The position numbers were made by a program, and so were the translations under genes. Shown in pieces: positions 45,357 through 54,673 of a DNA stretch of 64,000 nucleotides (position 1 is its first letter; each line of letters starts with the position of its first letter). The notes under the pieces are model-generated. The model saw only the letters and a program-made list of their open reading frames with translations. It made no database searches and was not told where the DNA came from. Source of the DNA: Halodesulfovibrio marinisediminis DSM 17456. Its GTDB lineage: Bacteria; Desulfobacterota; Desulfovibrionia; Desulfovibrionales; Desulfovibrionaceae. Location of the stretch: positions 1 to 64,000 of the forward strand of contig NZ_FSRG01000008.1 of assembly GCF_900129975.1 (NCBI RefSeq), given 5' to 3'.

Positions 45357-46612
45357 ATCCTTTTGTCCTCGATAGGACGAATCTGCGGAGGCAGTGAGCC
45401 AGGAGTAAGCACCTTGAGCTCCGGACGAAGTTTAATTTTTTCACGGAACTGGTGCAGCAGTTCATCCCCACGTTTAAAGTTGCTTGCTTCAACGTACAAG
45501 GTCATTTCGTCAATGCCACCCGGGTTGGTAACTTCGATCTGCCAACGCTTGATTTCCTCAAAGCGTGCCATAACCTGTTCAACCTGATGTGGGTAAACGA
45601 ACATACCTTTAATACGAGCGGTGGTATCTACGCGACCAACAATGGAGCCGAGACGCGGAGAGGTACGACCACATGGGCAAGGAGATCTGTCAATGTAACC
45701 GAGGTCGCCGGTTGCAAGACGAATAAGCGGGTAAGTTTTGTTGAATGCAGTAACAACAATTTCACCAACTTCGCCGTCTTTAAGAGGAATACCAGTATCA
45801 GGATGACAGATTTCAACAAAAGTTCTGTTGGCAATGTGCAGGCCGGTTTTATGGTAACATTCGTAACCGATACAACCAACGTCTGCAGTGCCGTAACCCT
45901 GACGCATGATAAGGTCGAACTTCTTCTCGAGAGAAGAACGCATTTTCTCAGAGATACGCTCACCTGTTACAAACGCAACTTCGAGGTAGAGATCTTTACG
46001 CAGGTTCAAACCTTTTTCTTCTGCTTTCTGTGCAAGGTGCATCAGGTAGCTTGGAGTTCCAACATACCCGCTTACGCGCAACTTTTGCATGATTTCCAGC
46101 TGAGTTGCAGCATTACCTGGGCCAGCAGGTACAGTTGCACAGCCGAGGTTACGCAGTGGCTCTTCAAACATGAGGCCAGCAGGTGCAAGATGGTAGTTAA
46201 AGGTAATCTGCGCTACGTCACCCGGACGGAAACCGGCAGAATAGAAACCTTCGGTGTAACCCCAGTAATCATCAGTGCGATCTTCTGGGTCAAAAATTGG
46301 ACCAGGGGAAAGGAAAACACGCTTCAGTTCGCCAAGGTCTTTGGTGAGAAGACCACCAAGGCGAGGGCCCATGGACTGCAAGAAGATAAGTTCTTTCTTC
46401 TTAAGGATAGGAATGTGTTTAAGATCGGAAAGAGACTTAAACTTTTCTACCTGAAACTGAGCACGGTCAAAACGTTTTTTAACGTCTTCTGAGTAGCGGT
46501 ATGCGTAGGTAAGAAGGTCTTTAAGCTGGATAAGGTAAAATTGACGACGTTCGCTTTCGTCGAGCACTTCACGTCGGCTATATATGCCTTCTGTACGGTC
46601 TTTACGGGTCAT
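45347..46612 (-). CDS. paaK: Phenylacetate-CoA ligase family protein
   Basis: AMP-forming acyl-CoA ligase related to PaaK. The 421-residue product has PaaK features: RQFYLIQLKDLLTYAY, YGTADVGCIGYEC, EVGEIVVTAFNKTYPLIRLATGDLGYI (read in parts), and CPCGRTSPRLGSIVGRVD. In sulfate reducers such proteins activate aryl acids such as phenylacetate or indole-acetate, but the substrate cannot be told. No classical Gly-rich P-loop is evident, as usual for PaaK. First gene of the run with the ChaN-PDZ and mutM genes. Confidence 0.88.
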   Translation of the reverse strand: MTRKDRTEGIYSRREVLDESERRQFYLIQLKDLLTYAYRYSEDVKKRFDRAQFQVEKFKSLSDLKHIPILKKKELIFLQSMGPRLGGLLTKDLGELKRVFLSPGPIFDPEDRTDDYWGYTEGFYSAGFRPGDVAQITFNYHLAPAGLMFEEPLRNLGCATVPAGPGNAATQLEIMQKLRVSGYVGTPSYLMHLAQKAEEKGLNLRKDLYLEVAFVTGERISEKMRSSLEKKFDLIMRQGYGTADVGCIGYECYHKTGLHIANRTFVEICHPDTGIPLKDGEVGEIVVTAFNKTYPLIRLATGDLGYIDRSPCPCGRTSPRLGSIVGRVDTTARIKGMFVYPHQVEQVMARFEEIKRWQIEVTNPGGIDEMTLYVEASNFKRGDELLHQFREKIKLRPELKVLTPGSLPPQIRPIEDKRIWD

Positions 46613-46767
46613 GTGAATTCTCCATACAAGAAATTTTTATGCGGAACTAACCCCCAACCTTACAGAAGTTTGGATAGAAAATCAAGTTTTTTATATTTTC
46701 TACATATATTTCAAGAAGATACCACATGAAACAATATGTGCAACCTTTTTTCCTTTTGTGAGGAATA

Positions 46768-46802
46768 AAAAAAAAATCCCGACTCGTAACAAGTCGGGAT
46801 TT
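46768..46802 (-). terminator. trmI terminator
   Basis: AAATCCCGACT (46774-46784) and AGTCGGGATTT (46792-46802); on the minus strand a run of nine or more T follows. The rest of 46613-46951 is A/T-rich and holds only the likely paaK promoter region. Confidence 0.8.
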
Positions 46803-46951
46803 CAAATCTATTTGAATCGGCAGCATTTCACCTCAGAGGAAATCCTATAAGTTTTTTCATAAAAAAATCAAAAGACGTTTTCTACGAAAAATCTCAGAGT
46901 TTTTCTGTGTGCCAAAAACTCACCAAGGGAGCATAACTGCTTAGCTAACGC

Positions 46952-47818
46952 TTATTCTGCAGATTCTTCTTTTGCTGCTGCAAGACGTTCTTTACGTGCC
47001 GCTTCCTGCTTACGTTCACGGGTGCCAACGTATTTGTGGCCTTCGAGAGCTTCAAGACCTTCCTGATGGCGCGCAAAAATAAGGAAACCGGTGTGTGCAA
47101 CCATACGATCGTTTGGACGCAGACGATCCGGCACTGGTTTCCAGTTACGAACGAGAAGCTCAGATACTTCAACTTCGTCAAAAGGACCTTTTTCCAATTC
47201 GGTAAGAAGGCTGGAAACCTGATCTACAGTAGGAACGAGGAAGCCAACCATTGCGCCAGCTTTAACCGCACCCGGAATAAATTTTACGTATTCCCAAGGA
47301 TCACGAACATCAAGGAAAAGTGCATCGGCATCATCAACGAGAAAGCCGTTTTCGATGTTATGGTTGTACAGGGTTACGTTCTGACCAACACCTGCCCAGT
47401 CGAGGTTACGACGAGCAAGCTTCATGAACTCTTCACGGGCTTCGTGAGTGTGAATTTCACCCTTTTCACCAGCAAACCAGCTCATAGCAAGAGTGAGGCT
47501 ACCGGAACCGGAACCTGCTTCAATAATTTTAGAACCGTTACCTACACCAAGCTTCATACAAATGTAGCCAATATCTTTTGGATAGATAACCTGTGTCTGA
47601 CGCTTGACGCCTTTCACAAGATCGTGCAACGAAGGGCGTTGCACGCGGTATGGCTTTTCTTTATGGGTAAAAACAACACTGCCGTAACCGGCAGCCATGA
47701 TGTCTTCCATTTTAAGAATGCCGTCATTGCCATGTATATCATTACCGAGTTCTGCACGACGCATAACGCGTTTTCCGCGCGGGCCAACAAGCAGAACCAA
47801 TTCGCCTTGCTTAATCAT
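46952..47818 (-). CDS. trmI: tRNA (adenine-N1)-methyltransferase TrmI
   Basis: SAM-dependent enzyme making m1A58 in the T-loop. The 288-residue product has an N-terminal barrel (IKQGELVLLVGPRGKR), IYPKDIGYICMKLGVG, the SAM motif IIEAGSGSGSLT, and DALFLDVRDPWEYV. The C-terminal tail is Lys/Glu/Ala rich. The start at 47818 follows GGAGG; an in-frame extension to 47875 lacks a ribosome site. Divergent from the radical SAM gene. Confidence 0.93.
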   Translation of the reverse strand: MIKQGELVLLVGPRGKRVMRRAELGNDIHGNDGILKMEDIMAAGYGSVVFTHKEKPYRVQRPSLHDLVKGVKRQTQVIYPKDIGYICMKLGVGNGSKIIEAGSGSGSLTLAMSWFAGEKGEIHTHEAREEFMKLARRNLDWAGVGQNVTLYNHNIENGFLVDDADALFLDVRDPWEYVKFIPGAVKAGAMVGFLVPTVDQVSSLLTELEKGPFDEVEVSELLVRNWKPVPDRLRPNDRMVAHTGFLIFARHQEGLEALEGHKYVGTRERKQEAARKERLAAAKEESAE

Positions 47819-48026
47819 AATTTTTTTCCTCCGTGGTTGGAGCAACGCCCTACTTATATATATGGTACCTGTCAAGAGACAGCCTCATCTTAAAAATTCA
47901 AGGTTTTTAAGGTTTTTATGCCAAACCTGCCGACTAACGGCTTTTTTTGATTGAAATAATAGCTGTCTTTTTGTGCTGCCTGTACGTATAATAACTAATC
48001 CTACCAGAGTGCGGAACATAATTGCC

Positions 48027-49058
48027 ATGAAGTTTACATATATTTTTGGTCCGGTGTATTCAGGAAGACTCGGTCATTCTCTCGGCCTCGACCTCCTCGG
48101 AGATCGAATCTGCTCCATGGACTGCCTCTACTGCGAAGTAGGCAGAACAGAAGAATTGACTTTGACCCGGAAGCCATATGTTCCAGCTGAAGACCTGCTG
48201 AATGAATTACGTCGTTGGCGCGACGAGCATAGCAATAACTTGCCTGATTACGTTACTCTGGGAGGCTCAGGGGAGCCGTGTCTAAACAGTGAATTAGACA
48301 TCATAATTAAAGGCTGCAAACAGATTCTTCCTTCTGTCCCTGTAGCTGTTCTCACTAATAGTACCCTCTTGTGTAATCCTGAAGTGCAACAGGCGCTTAG
48401 GGAAGCAGATGCCGTGCTTCCTTCTCTGGATTCACTTGTAGATAAAGAATTTGCGAAATTGAATCGCCCCTGCGGGGGGGTTAACGCCGCACACATTGCT
48501 GAATGCCTTATTGAGTTCAGCAAAAACTACAGCGGCAAAATTTTTCTAGAAATATTACTGTCGCAGGGCATTAACGATTCACAAGAGAATCTCACCCTGC
48601 TCAAGGAGTATGTAACTCGGTTACAGCCTCATCGTGTTGATGTAACAACATTATCCAGACCCGGTGCCTTTTCCTTGGCAAAAGCTGTTGCCCCAGACGT
48701 ACGCAAAGAATGGCAAAACGCACTCTCTGAATGCGTAACTCGATTTGATGCCAATGGCTCAGCCAGCCACCAACGCGCTACACAGGAAAACGCACCCCCA
48801 GCGGCTGCCTCGCAGCCTGCCACTGGAAACTTTGCGGACTTGCCGGAACAAGACCGGTCAGCCGTAAAAGAACGTGTTCTGGAGTCTCTCACACGCAGAC
48901 CGCAGACACCTTCGCAGCTTGCGATTGCTCTCACCCTTCCTCTATCCAACGTCCTAGGAGCACTGGACACACTGGAGCATGAAGGCGCCATTTACAAGTC
49001 AGAGCCAGACCGCACTGCAACGCTCAACACAGATGAGCCCTTCTACTCCTGCCAGTAG
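48027..49058 (+). CDS. Radical SAM protein with C-terminal winged-helix-like domain
   Basis: A 343-residue protein of the COG0731-like radical SAM group. The cluster motif is CSMDCLYC (C29, C33, C36), followed by YVTLGGSGEPCLNSELD as the SAM-binding region and LPSLDSLVDKEFAKLNRP. The last ~80 residues (RVLESLTRRPQTPSQLAIALTLPLSNVLGALDTLE, read in parts) look like a helix-turn-helix. Substrate unknown; ATG 48027 fits the family N-terminus. Confidence 0.88.
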   Translation: MKFTYIFGPVYSGRLGHSLGLDLLGDRICSMDCLYCEVGRTEELTLTRKPYVPAEDLLNELRRWRDEHSNNLPDYVTLGGSGEPCLNSELDIIIKGCKQILPSVPVAVLTNSTLLCNPEVQQALREADAVLPSLDSLVDKEFAKLNRPCGGVNAAHIAECLIEFSKNYSGKIFLEILLSQGINDSQENLTLLKEYVTRLQPHRVDVTTLSRPGAFSLAKAVAPDVRKEWQNALSECVTRFDANGSASHQRATQENAPPAAASQPATGNFADLPEQDRSAVKERVLESLTRRPQTPSQLAIALTLPLSNVLGALDTLEHEGAIYKSEPDRTATLNTDEPFYSCQ

Positions 49059-49105
49059 TCCGAATGCCCCGACAGCATTCGGAAAGGATTTTTAAAGGAC
49101 TCACA

Positions 49106-50575
49106 ATGGTCAGACCACGCAAAGGCAAGCGTAAGATGTTTATCAGCACCTTGCCGGGCGAACAGGTTGAAGTTTTGCTCGCCGAAGAAGGCATAGTACA
49201 GGAGTACTATGTTGAAATGGTGCATCAGCAGAAAACTAAAGGTAATATCTACAAGGGTGTTATCAACAACATAGACACAAACTTGCAAGCCGCATTCATT
49301 TCATACGGTGCAGAAAAAAACGGCTTTCTTCAGATTGATGAAGTACATCCGGAATATTTCCTTGCACCGCATGATCCTACCAAGGGTAAAAAATACCCTC
49401 CAATTCAAAAAGTTCTTAAAGCCGGACAAGAAATTCTGGTGCAGGTTGTTAAAGAACCTACCGGAACCAAAGGTGCGTTTCTTACCTCGTACCTCTCCAT
49501 TCCCGGCCGTTTCCTCGTACTTACACCGGGACGCGAACAAATCGGCGTTTCCCGTAAAGTAGACGACGAAAAAGAACGTGCACGCTTGAAAGCAATCTTT
49601 GATGAGCAGAAACCGGGTGAAGACCTCGGTGTAATTGTCCGTACAGTCAGCATGGGACAGCCTAAGACATCCCTGCTTCGCGACTTACGATTCCTCAAAA
49701 GAATGTGGAAAGATGTACGCAGAAAAGCCACCACGGAAGAGTCTCCTTCACTTCTCTACCGTGAACGCGACCTCGCAACACGCGCAGTACGTGACTATCT
49801 CACAGATGAAGTAGGCGAAGTATGGATTGATGATGAAGGCACCGCAGAAGCAGTGGAAGAGTTTGCAGGACTCGTATTCCCTCGCCGCGGGCTTCAGGTA
49901 AAAATCCATAACCAGCCGGAACTCTCCATGTGGGAACGCTTCAACCTGCAAAAACAGCTTGAACAAATTTACTCCCGCGAAGTTGTGCTGCCATCTGGCG
50001 GACGTCTGGTATTCGACCAGACAGAGGCACTCATGGCTATCGACATCAACTCCGGTAAAATTGCAGGGAAAACAAATTTCGAATCCATGGCGCTTAAAAC
50101 CAACATGGAAGCAGCCCAGACCATTGCACAGCAGCTTAAACTGCGTGACATCGGTGGTCAGATTGTTATCGACTTTATTGAAATGCGCGACCGTAACCAC
50201 TGGCGCGAAGTTGAAAAAACACTCCGCAATGCCATGAAGCTTGACCGCGCGCGCCACGATGTTGGCAAAATGAGCCGTTTCGGCCTGCTCCAGATTGTGC
50301 GTCAGCGCCTTGGGTCTTCTGCGCTGTCCATCAGCACGGAAGTCTGTCCATGCTGTAACGGCTCCGGTTCACGCCGAAATATGGAATGGCAGTCTCTGCA
50401 GACCCTTAAAGACCTGCTGCGACGCCTGCGTCACAACAAAGATGCATCCGCTAAGTACGAACTCGAAGTTGAGCGCGAACTTGCCATGTACATGCTTAAC
50501 CAAAAACGCGAACGTCTTCTCGAACTGGAAAAAACCTACAAGGTTACCATCGAGATTAAAATCGCCAAGGCATAA
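49106..50575 (+). CDS. rng: Ribonuclease E/G
   Basis: Endoribonuclease for RNA processing and decay. The 489-residue product is of RNase G size with an S1-like N-terminal region (KGNIYKGVINNIDTNLQAAF, read in parts), LMAIDINSGK and GGQIVIDFIEMRDRNHWRE (catalytic Asp region), and the zinc-link CPCCNGSG (about 404-411). It lacks the long C-terminal scaffold of RNase E. The ATG at 49106 follows AAAGGA; an in-frame start at 49064 is rejected. queH begins 2 bases after it. Confidence 0.95.
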   Translation: MVRPRKGKRKMFISTLPGEQVEVLLAEEGIVQEYYVEMVHQQKTKGNIYKGVINNIDTNLQAAFISYGAEKNGFLQIDEVHPEYFLAPHDPTKGKKYPPIQKVLKAGQEILVQVVKEPTGTKGAFLTSYLSIPGRFLVLTPGREQIGVSRKVDDEKERARLKAIFDEQKPGEDLGVIVRTVSMGQPKTSLLRDLRFLKRMWKDVRRKATTEESPSLLYRERDLATRAVRDYLTDEVGEVWIDDEGTAEAVEEFAGLVFPRRGLQVKIHNQPELSMWERFNLQKQLEQIYSREVVLPSGGRLVFDQTEALMAIDINSGKIAGKTNFESMALKTNMEAAQTIAQQLKLRDIGGQIVIDFIEMRDRNHWREVEKTLRNAMKLDRARHDVGKMSRFGLLQIVRQRLGSSALSISTEVCPCCNGSGSRRNMEWQSLQTLKDLLRRLRHNKDASAKYELEVERELAMYMLNQKRERLLELEKTYKVTIEIKIAKA

Positions 50576-50577
50576 TA

Positions 50578-51141
50578 ATGAGTCGTGTACTCCTGCACAT
50601 GTGCTGCGGCCCTTGTTCCATAACTACGATCAAGGAGTTGCAAAGCGAAGGACTGGAAGTAACCGGATTCTTCTACAACCCTAACATTCACCCGACAAAG
50701 GAATACCTGCGTCGACGTGAAGGAGCACTCGAAGTAGCCGAGCGGTTCAACATCAAGGTCATCATGCGTGACCAGGAATACGACCCGCAAAAATGGTTCC
50801 GTGCCATGTGCTACAGAGAAGAAAACCGTTGTTTCCACTGCTACGCCATGCGTATGGAACGCACGTTCTCCATTGGGCGCAAAGGAAACTTCGACTACGT
50901 GACCACAACCCTGCTCTACTCCAGAATGCAAAAGCATGAAGAAATCAAAAAACTCGGGGAAGATATGACACAAGGCGGCAAAACCAAGTTTCTGTACCGC
51001 GACTTCCGCACCGGCTGGAAAGAGGGCATCGAAACCTCCAAAGACTGGGGCGTATATCGTCAGCAATACTGCGGCTGCCTCTACTCAGAAGGCGAACGCT
51101 ACGCTAAAGAGTTTAAAGAAACCTGTGGGCTGAAAAAGTAA
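50578..51141 (+). CDS. queH: Epoxyqueuosine reductase QueH
   Basis: Last step of queuosine synthesis in tRNA, using iron-sulfur clusters. The 187-residue product has MCCGPCS near the N-terminus (C9, C10, C13), GFFYNPNIHP, CYREENRCFHCYAMRM and the C-terminal QQYCGCLYSE. These match the DUF208/QueH family. Coupled to rng. Confidence 0.92.
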   Translation: MSRVLLHMCCGPCSITTIKELQSEGLEVTGFFYNPNIHPTKEYLRRREGALEVAERFNIKVIMRDQEYDPQKWFRAMCYREENRCFHCYAMRMERTFSIGRKGNFDYVTTTLLYSRMQKHEEIKKLGEDMTQGGKTKFLYRDFRTGWKEGIETSKDWGVYRQQYCGCLYSEGERYAKEFKETCGLKK

Positions 51142-51157
51142 TTTCGATTTGTACATT

Positions 51158-51302
51158 GCCTTCGGCGACCCTGCGGGGCTTGCCTCCGGCGGCTTAAGAA
51201 CCCTTTTGAAAAAGGGCTTCTTAAGAATCTCCTAAAACTTTTATTCGCGAGATCAGCACGTTGCTCACATAATCTCGCGGCTTATGCTCCACTACTTTTC
51301 AA
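51158..51302 (+). repeat. Dispersed intergenic repeat, family A, copy 2
   Basis: Second copy of the element at 7313-7448. Bases 51174-51243 are identical to 7321-7390, and the downstream dyad CGCGAGAT/ATCTCGCG is perfect here. Again it follows a plus-strand gene (queH) and precedes a terminator. Confidence 0.85.
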
Positions 51303-51309
51303 AAAACAA

Positions 51310-51345
51310 AAAGCCCCTTCCAAGAAACATTGGGAGGGGCTTTCT
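51310..51345 (+). terminator. queH terminator
   Basis: AAAGCCCCT-CC and GG-AGGGGCTTT (51310-51342) with a small mismatch, followed by CTTATC. Confidence 0.75.
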
Positions 51346-51396
51346 TATCACCTACGATTGGTTGCATTCTTTTTTCAATATCACCACAGAAGCAAA

Positions 51397-51426
51397 AGGG
51401 CTGCCCTTCTCAAAAAGAGCAGCCCT
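51397..51426. terminator. Second hairpin terminator, convergent with cstA
   Basis: AGGGCTGC (51397-51404) and GCAGCCCT (51419-51426) with inner CTC/GAG. The minus-strand tail is TTTTGC, the plus-strand tail CTATTTCT. Confidence 0.7.
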
Positions 51427-51506
51427 CTATTTCTGTTATTTATGGAAAGTTCGCCACAATCGCGGCTTCCAGCACGATAAGAGGCGTGTATTGTTCCGCG
51501 TATAAT

Positions 51507-51570
51507 CGGGTCAAGGGGAATTCCCCCTTGTGGGGTGCAGGGGCAAAGCCCCGCCCATCGGAGACATCAA
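51507..51570 (+). repeat. Dispersed intergenic repeat, family B, copy 2
   Basis: Matches 8311-8374 in motif order: GGTCAAGGGG-CCCCCTTG, GGGTGCA, GGGGCAAAGCCCC, GCCC-TCGGAG. Ends just before the cstA stop. Confidence 0.65.
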
Positions 51571-51576
51571 AACACT

Positions 51577-53037
51577 CTATCCAATAAATCCAGGACCATC
51601 AGCGGCATCAGGATCTACTTTAAGTGAACCTTTTCTCACCATAAACCAAACAAAACAACCAGCTGCGATGATCACGCCGAACCAGCAAGATATGTCATAC
51701 GGGAGGTTAAAGCCAATTTTAGCGTTTGCAAGGTAAGTGCTAACCACACCAGTCAAGAAAACAGCCGGAATAACGGCGATCCAGTAGTTCTTGGCATGTC
51801 GAACAAGGTAAACACCGGCAGTCCAGAGTACAATGGTTGCGAGTGTTGAGTTCGCAAAACCAAAGTAACGCCAGATAACGGAGAATTCAGTTCTGGTAAT
51901 AAGGAAGCCAACTGCAAACAACGGTACCGCGATAAGAAGACGCTTGATGGCAGCCTTCTGTGGCATATCAAAAAAGTCTGCAATAATGAGGCGTGCAGAA
52001 CGAAACGCGGTATCACCAGAAGTAATCGGGAGTGCGATTACACCGATAATTGCGAGGAAACCACCGATAGGCCCCATGAGCGTTACAGAAATCTGATCAA
52101 CTACGGCTGCTGGGCCACCATTGGAGATAACTGCTTGCAGAGCATCTGGAGTTTTGTAGAAGGTCATACCTAAGGTTGCCCATACGAGAGCGATGAGTCC
52201 TTCACCGATCATTGCACCATAGAATACAGGACGTCCGCATTGTTCGTCCGGAATACAACGGGCCATGAGTGGGGACTGAGTAGCATGGAAACCGGAAATA
52301 GCACCACATGCGATGGTAATGAAGATAAGCGGCCAGAGAGGTAAGCCTTGCGGGTTAGTGTTAGCAAGGGAAAGACCATTTGGATAGAATTCGTAGCCAT
52401 CCCAAATAAGCATAAAGCTTAAGCCAAACGCCATAATGATGAGAGTTACGGCAAAAAGAGGATAGAGACGACCAATAATTTTATCCACAGGAAGAATTGT
52501 TGCGATGAAGTAGTAACCGAAGATGAGTGCTGTCCATGTATACTTTGCATAGGTAATGTTATCGAACCCGAAACCGATTTTTTTAGCCAAGAGTTCTGCC
52601 GGACCGAGTACAAAAACGACCCCTACTAACAGCAGGAGAACGATGGAAAAAACATTCATAAACTGCTTGGCGAACTTCCCAAGGTTGTAGCCAACAGCAT
52701 CCGGAATTGACTTACCATCGTAGCGGACAGACATCATACCTGAAAAGTAATCGTGTACGCCACCGGCAAAAATACTACCTATAACAATCCATACAAGAGC
52801 TGTCGGGCCGTACAGTGCACCGAGAATAGGACCAAAAATAGGTCCCAGACCAGCAATGTTGAGAAGCTGGATAAGATATGCCTGCTTCTTATTCATCTTA
52901 ACAAAGTCTACACCGTCTTCCAGTCTGCAGGCAGGAGTGGCTCTACAGGTATCTGCACCAAAGTTTGCTTCTACCACCTTACTATAAACTAGATAGCCCA
53001 CAATCAGAGCAGCTACTGCCAAAAAGAAATATACCAT
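51577..53037 (-). CDS. cstA: Carbon starvation protein CstA (peptide/pyruvate transporter)
   Basis: Multi-pass inner-membrane transporter of the CstA family, whose members take up peptides or pyruvate. The 486-residue product is the short form (E. coli CstA is about 700). It has AACRLEDGVDFVKMNKKQAYLIQLLNIAGLGPIFGPILGALYG (read in parts), HDYFSGMMSVRYDGKSIPD and GAISGFHATQSPLMARC. The start at 53037 follows AGAAGGAT; a further 23-codon in-frame extension lacks a ribosome site. Monocistronic; the LysR gene lies 221 bases upstream on the same strand with its own terminator between. Confidence 0.92.
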   Translation of the reverse strand: MVYFFLAVAALIVGYLVYSKVVEANFGADTCRATPACRLEDGVDFVKMNKKQAYLIQLLNIAGLGPIFGPILGALYGPTALVWIVIGSIFAGGVHDYFSGMMSVRYDGKSIPDAVGYNLGKFAKQFMNVFSIVLLLLVGVVFVLGPAELLAKKIGFGFDNITYAKYTWTALIFGYYFIATILPVDKIIGRLYPLFAVTLIIMAFGLSFMLIWDGYEFYPNGLSLANTNPQGLPLWPLIFITIACGAISGFHATQSPLMARCIPDEQCGRPVFYGAMIGEGLIALVWATLGMTFYKTPDALQAVISNGGPAAVVDQISVTLMGPIGGFLAIIGVIALPITSGDTAFRSARLIIADFFDMPQKAAIKRLLIAVPLFAVGFLITRTEFSVIWRYFGFANSTLATIVLWTAGVYLVRHAKNYWIAVIPAVFLTGVVSTYLANAKIGFNLPYDISCWFGVIIAAGCFVWFMVRKGSLKVDPDAADGPGFIG

Positions 53038-53181
53038 ATCCTTCTCCTTGATTTGCTTTTTTCCAGAAATTTGTGGGAGTACCTGTACGGTGAATAAGAA
53101 CAGCATTTAATGCTAGTATATTGTTATTATATCTGCAAAAAATAGTACTTTTTTTGGGGTTACTGATTTCAGTTATTGGAC

Positions 53182-53218
53182 AAAAAAATAGGGAAAACCT
53201 GATTCCTCAGGCTTTCCC
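53182..53218 (-). terminator. Terminator of the LysR gene
   Basis: GGGAAA-CCTGA and TCAGG-TTTCCC with one mismatch and a four-base loop (53191-53218). On the minus strand the tail is TATTTTTTTG. Confidence 0.8.
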
Positions 53219-53257
53219 TTAAAAACAACGTTTTTCGCTGTATATCGATTGCAAGGC

Positions 53258-54172
53258 TTACTCTTCTTCTCCTGCAATCTGAGGTAACATCTTCGCAAGA
53301 TGTTCTCGTACATCAAATACAAACTGATTAAGCAGGTTGGAACGATACTTCTGCCGGTTCATAACGGCATACAAACTACGTTTAAGGCGTATGCCCTCAA
53401 GCTGTACAGGGAACAGCTCGCCTTTTGCCAACTCGCGCTGGAAGCTGAACGGAGACATACAACTCAACGTTCCCGGATTCTTCAAGACAGACTTAATAGC
53501 TTCCATGTGCTCAAGTTCCATAAAGATATTTAAATCTTTTTTGGACTGTCCCAGATGGTTCCACATTGTCTGACGAGTACCAGATCCCTGCTCACGCAGA
53601 ATCCAGTCCAGATCCAACAATTCTGACAACTGATATTCCTGTGATCCCGCTAAATATTTGTCAGCGGTCACAACAACCAGCTCTTCTTTATAAATTTCCT
53701 CAAACTCAGCAGAACGTGATTCATAATCACCCTCAATAAAGCCTAAACTAATCTCGCCACTCTCGACCTGCTCTACAACCTGCTCTGAGTTGAAGTTAAG
53801 AACCTCAACCTGACTCTGAGGATATTTTGTTTTGAACGCATAGAGAACTTGCGGAAGGATGTAGTCCGCAAAGGTAGAGCTTGCGCCAACACGAAGCACG
53901 CCAGCCATTCTGTCACGCTTAAACAAGGTTTCAACGTCACGTATCTGCTCAAACGCAGGCTCAAGACACTCCATAAGAATTTTACCATTCTCGTTGGGTA
54001 CGAGCCTATTGCTGATTCGGTCGAACAATCGTTCACCCACAGTCTGCTCTAATGCTTTAATCGCCATTGAAACTGCAGAGTGCGTCAAGAAGTGCTCCTG
54101 AGCTACTGCTCCAATATGTGGATTACGCATAAGCGAAAGGAATAATTCGATTTGCCTGATGGTAATATTCAT
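53258..54172 (-). CDS. LysR-family transcriptional regulator
   Basis: A 304-residue regulator with an N-terminal winged helix-turn-helix (MNITIRQIELFLSLMRNPH, AVSMAIKALEQTVGERLFDR, read in parts) and a type 2 periplasmic-binding-like effector domain (about 90-300). The start at 54172 gives the normal length. Its target may be cstA downstream or the divergent 54.2-55.2 kb region and frd operon. The effector is unknown. Confidence 0.92.
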   Translation of the reverse strand: MNITIRQIELFLSLMRNPHIGAVAQEHFLTHSAVSMAIKALEQTVGERLFDRISNRLVPNENGKILMECLEPAFEQIRDVETLFKRDRMAGVLRVGASSTFADYILPQVLYAFKTKYPQSQVEVLNFNSEQVVEQVESGEISLGFIEGDYESRSAEFEEIYKEELVVVTADKYLAGSQEYQLSELLDLDWILREQGSGTRQTMWNHLGQSKKDLNIFMELEHMEAIKSVLKNPGTLSCMSPFSFQRELAKGELFPVQLEGIRLKRSLYAVMNRQKYRSNLLNQFVFDVREHLAKMLPQIAGEEE

Positions 54173-54338
54173 AGGATCCTCTTTCAAAAAAAATGAATGT
54201 ATCTTTCAATATTATAAACTTGAAATTAAATCTACTCCGGTTATTGTCTCTTCACAGCGCAAATTCAAGTATCTTATTAGTACTGCCATATTTATAAGAT
54301 ACGTGAATATATATGACCTTCTTCCTCCTTTTTTGTTG

Positions 54339-54378
54339 AAAAATCTCCTGTACCACGAGCGGGAGATTTTTTATTTTT
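54339..54378. terminator. Orphan terminator-like hairpin
   Basis: AAAAATCTCC (54339-54348) and GGAGATTTTT (54362-54371) with T runs on both strands. It lies beyond the LysR start, with no gene before it on the plus strand. Confidence 0.65.
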
Positions 54379-54405
54379 GCAGGCGTATCTCTTGCAGTAG
54401 AACAA

Positions 54406-54508
54406 ATTGAAATTACTAGCATATTTCAATCTACAAAATGTGAGAGATATTCAAAGGAGTGCGCTTTTCTGGTGCACACACTGGAAAAGCGTTGCTCCTT
54501 GAATTTTT
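54406..54508 (+). ncRNA. Candidate small RNA with two hairpins
   Basis: Hairpin 1 is ATTGAAAT / ATTTCAAT (54406-54430). Hairpin 2 is TTCAAAGGAG-CGCTTTTC / GAAAAGCG-CTCCTTGAA (54450-54503), followed by five T. The second is a strong intrinsic terminator. No gene precedes it on the plus strand after the hairpin at 54339-54378. A convincing promoter was not found, so the 5' end is uncertain. Confidence 0.4.
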
Positions 54509-54673
54509 CCGCTTTGCAGGCTGAGACAAGTTAGTGCAGTGCTGGATTCACATATCTTATAGCACCGATACGTAACCGTATACTTTGCAAAAAGGTATTG
54601 TAGAGTCCAAGCAGGTTGCACGCGTAATCAGCCTAAGACACTATGAGCTGCCCCTCATGGTGTTTATTGGAAT

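Noticed and set aside
45452-46492. 346-codon plus-strand frame opposite paaK
   Set aside because: Antisense shadow of paaK; no ribosome site or recognisable domain, and composition typical of a mirror frame.
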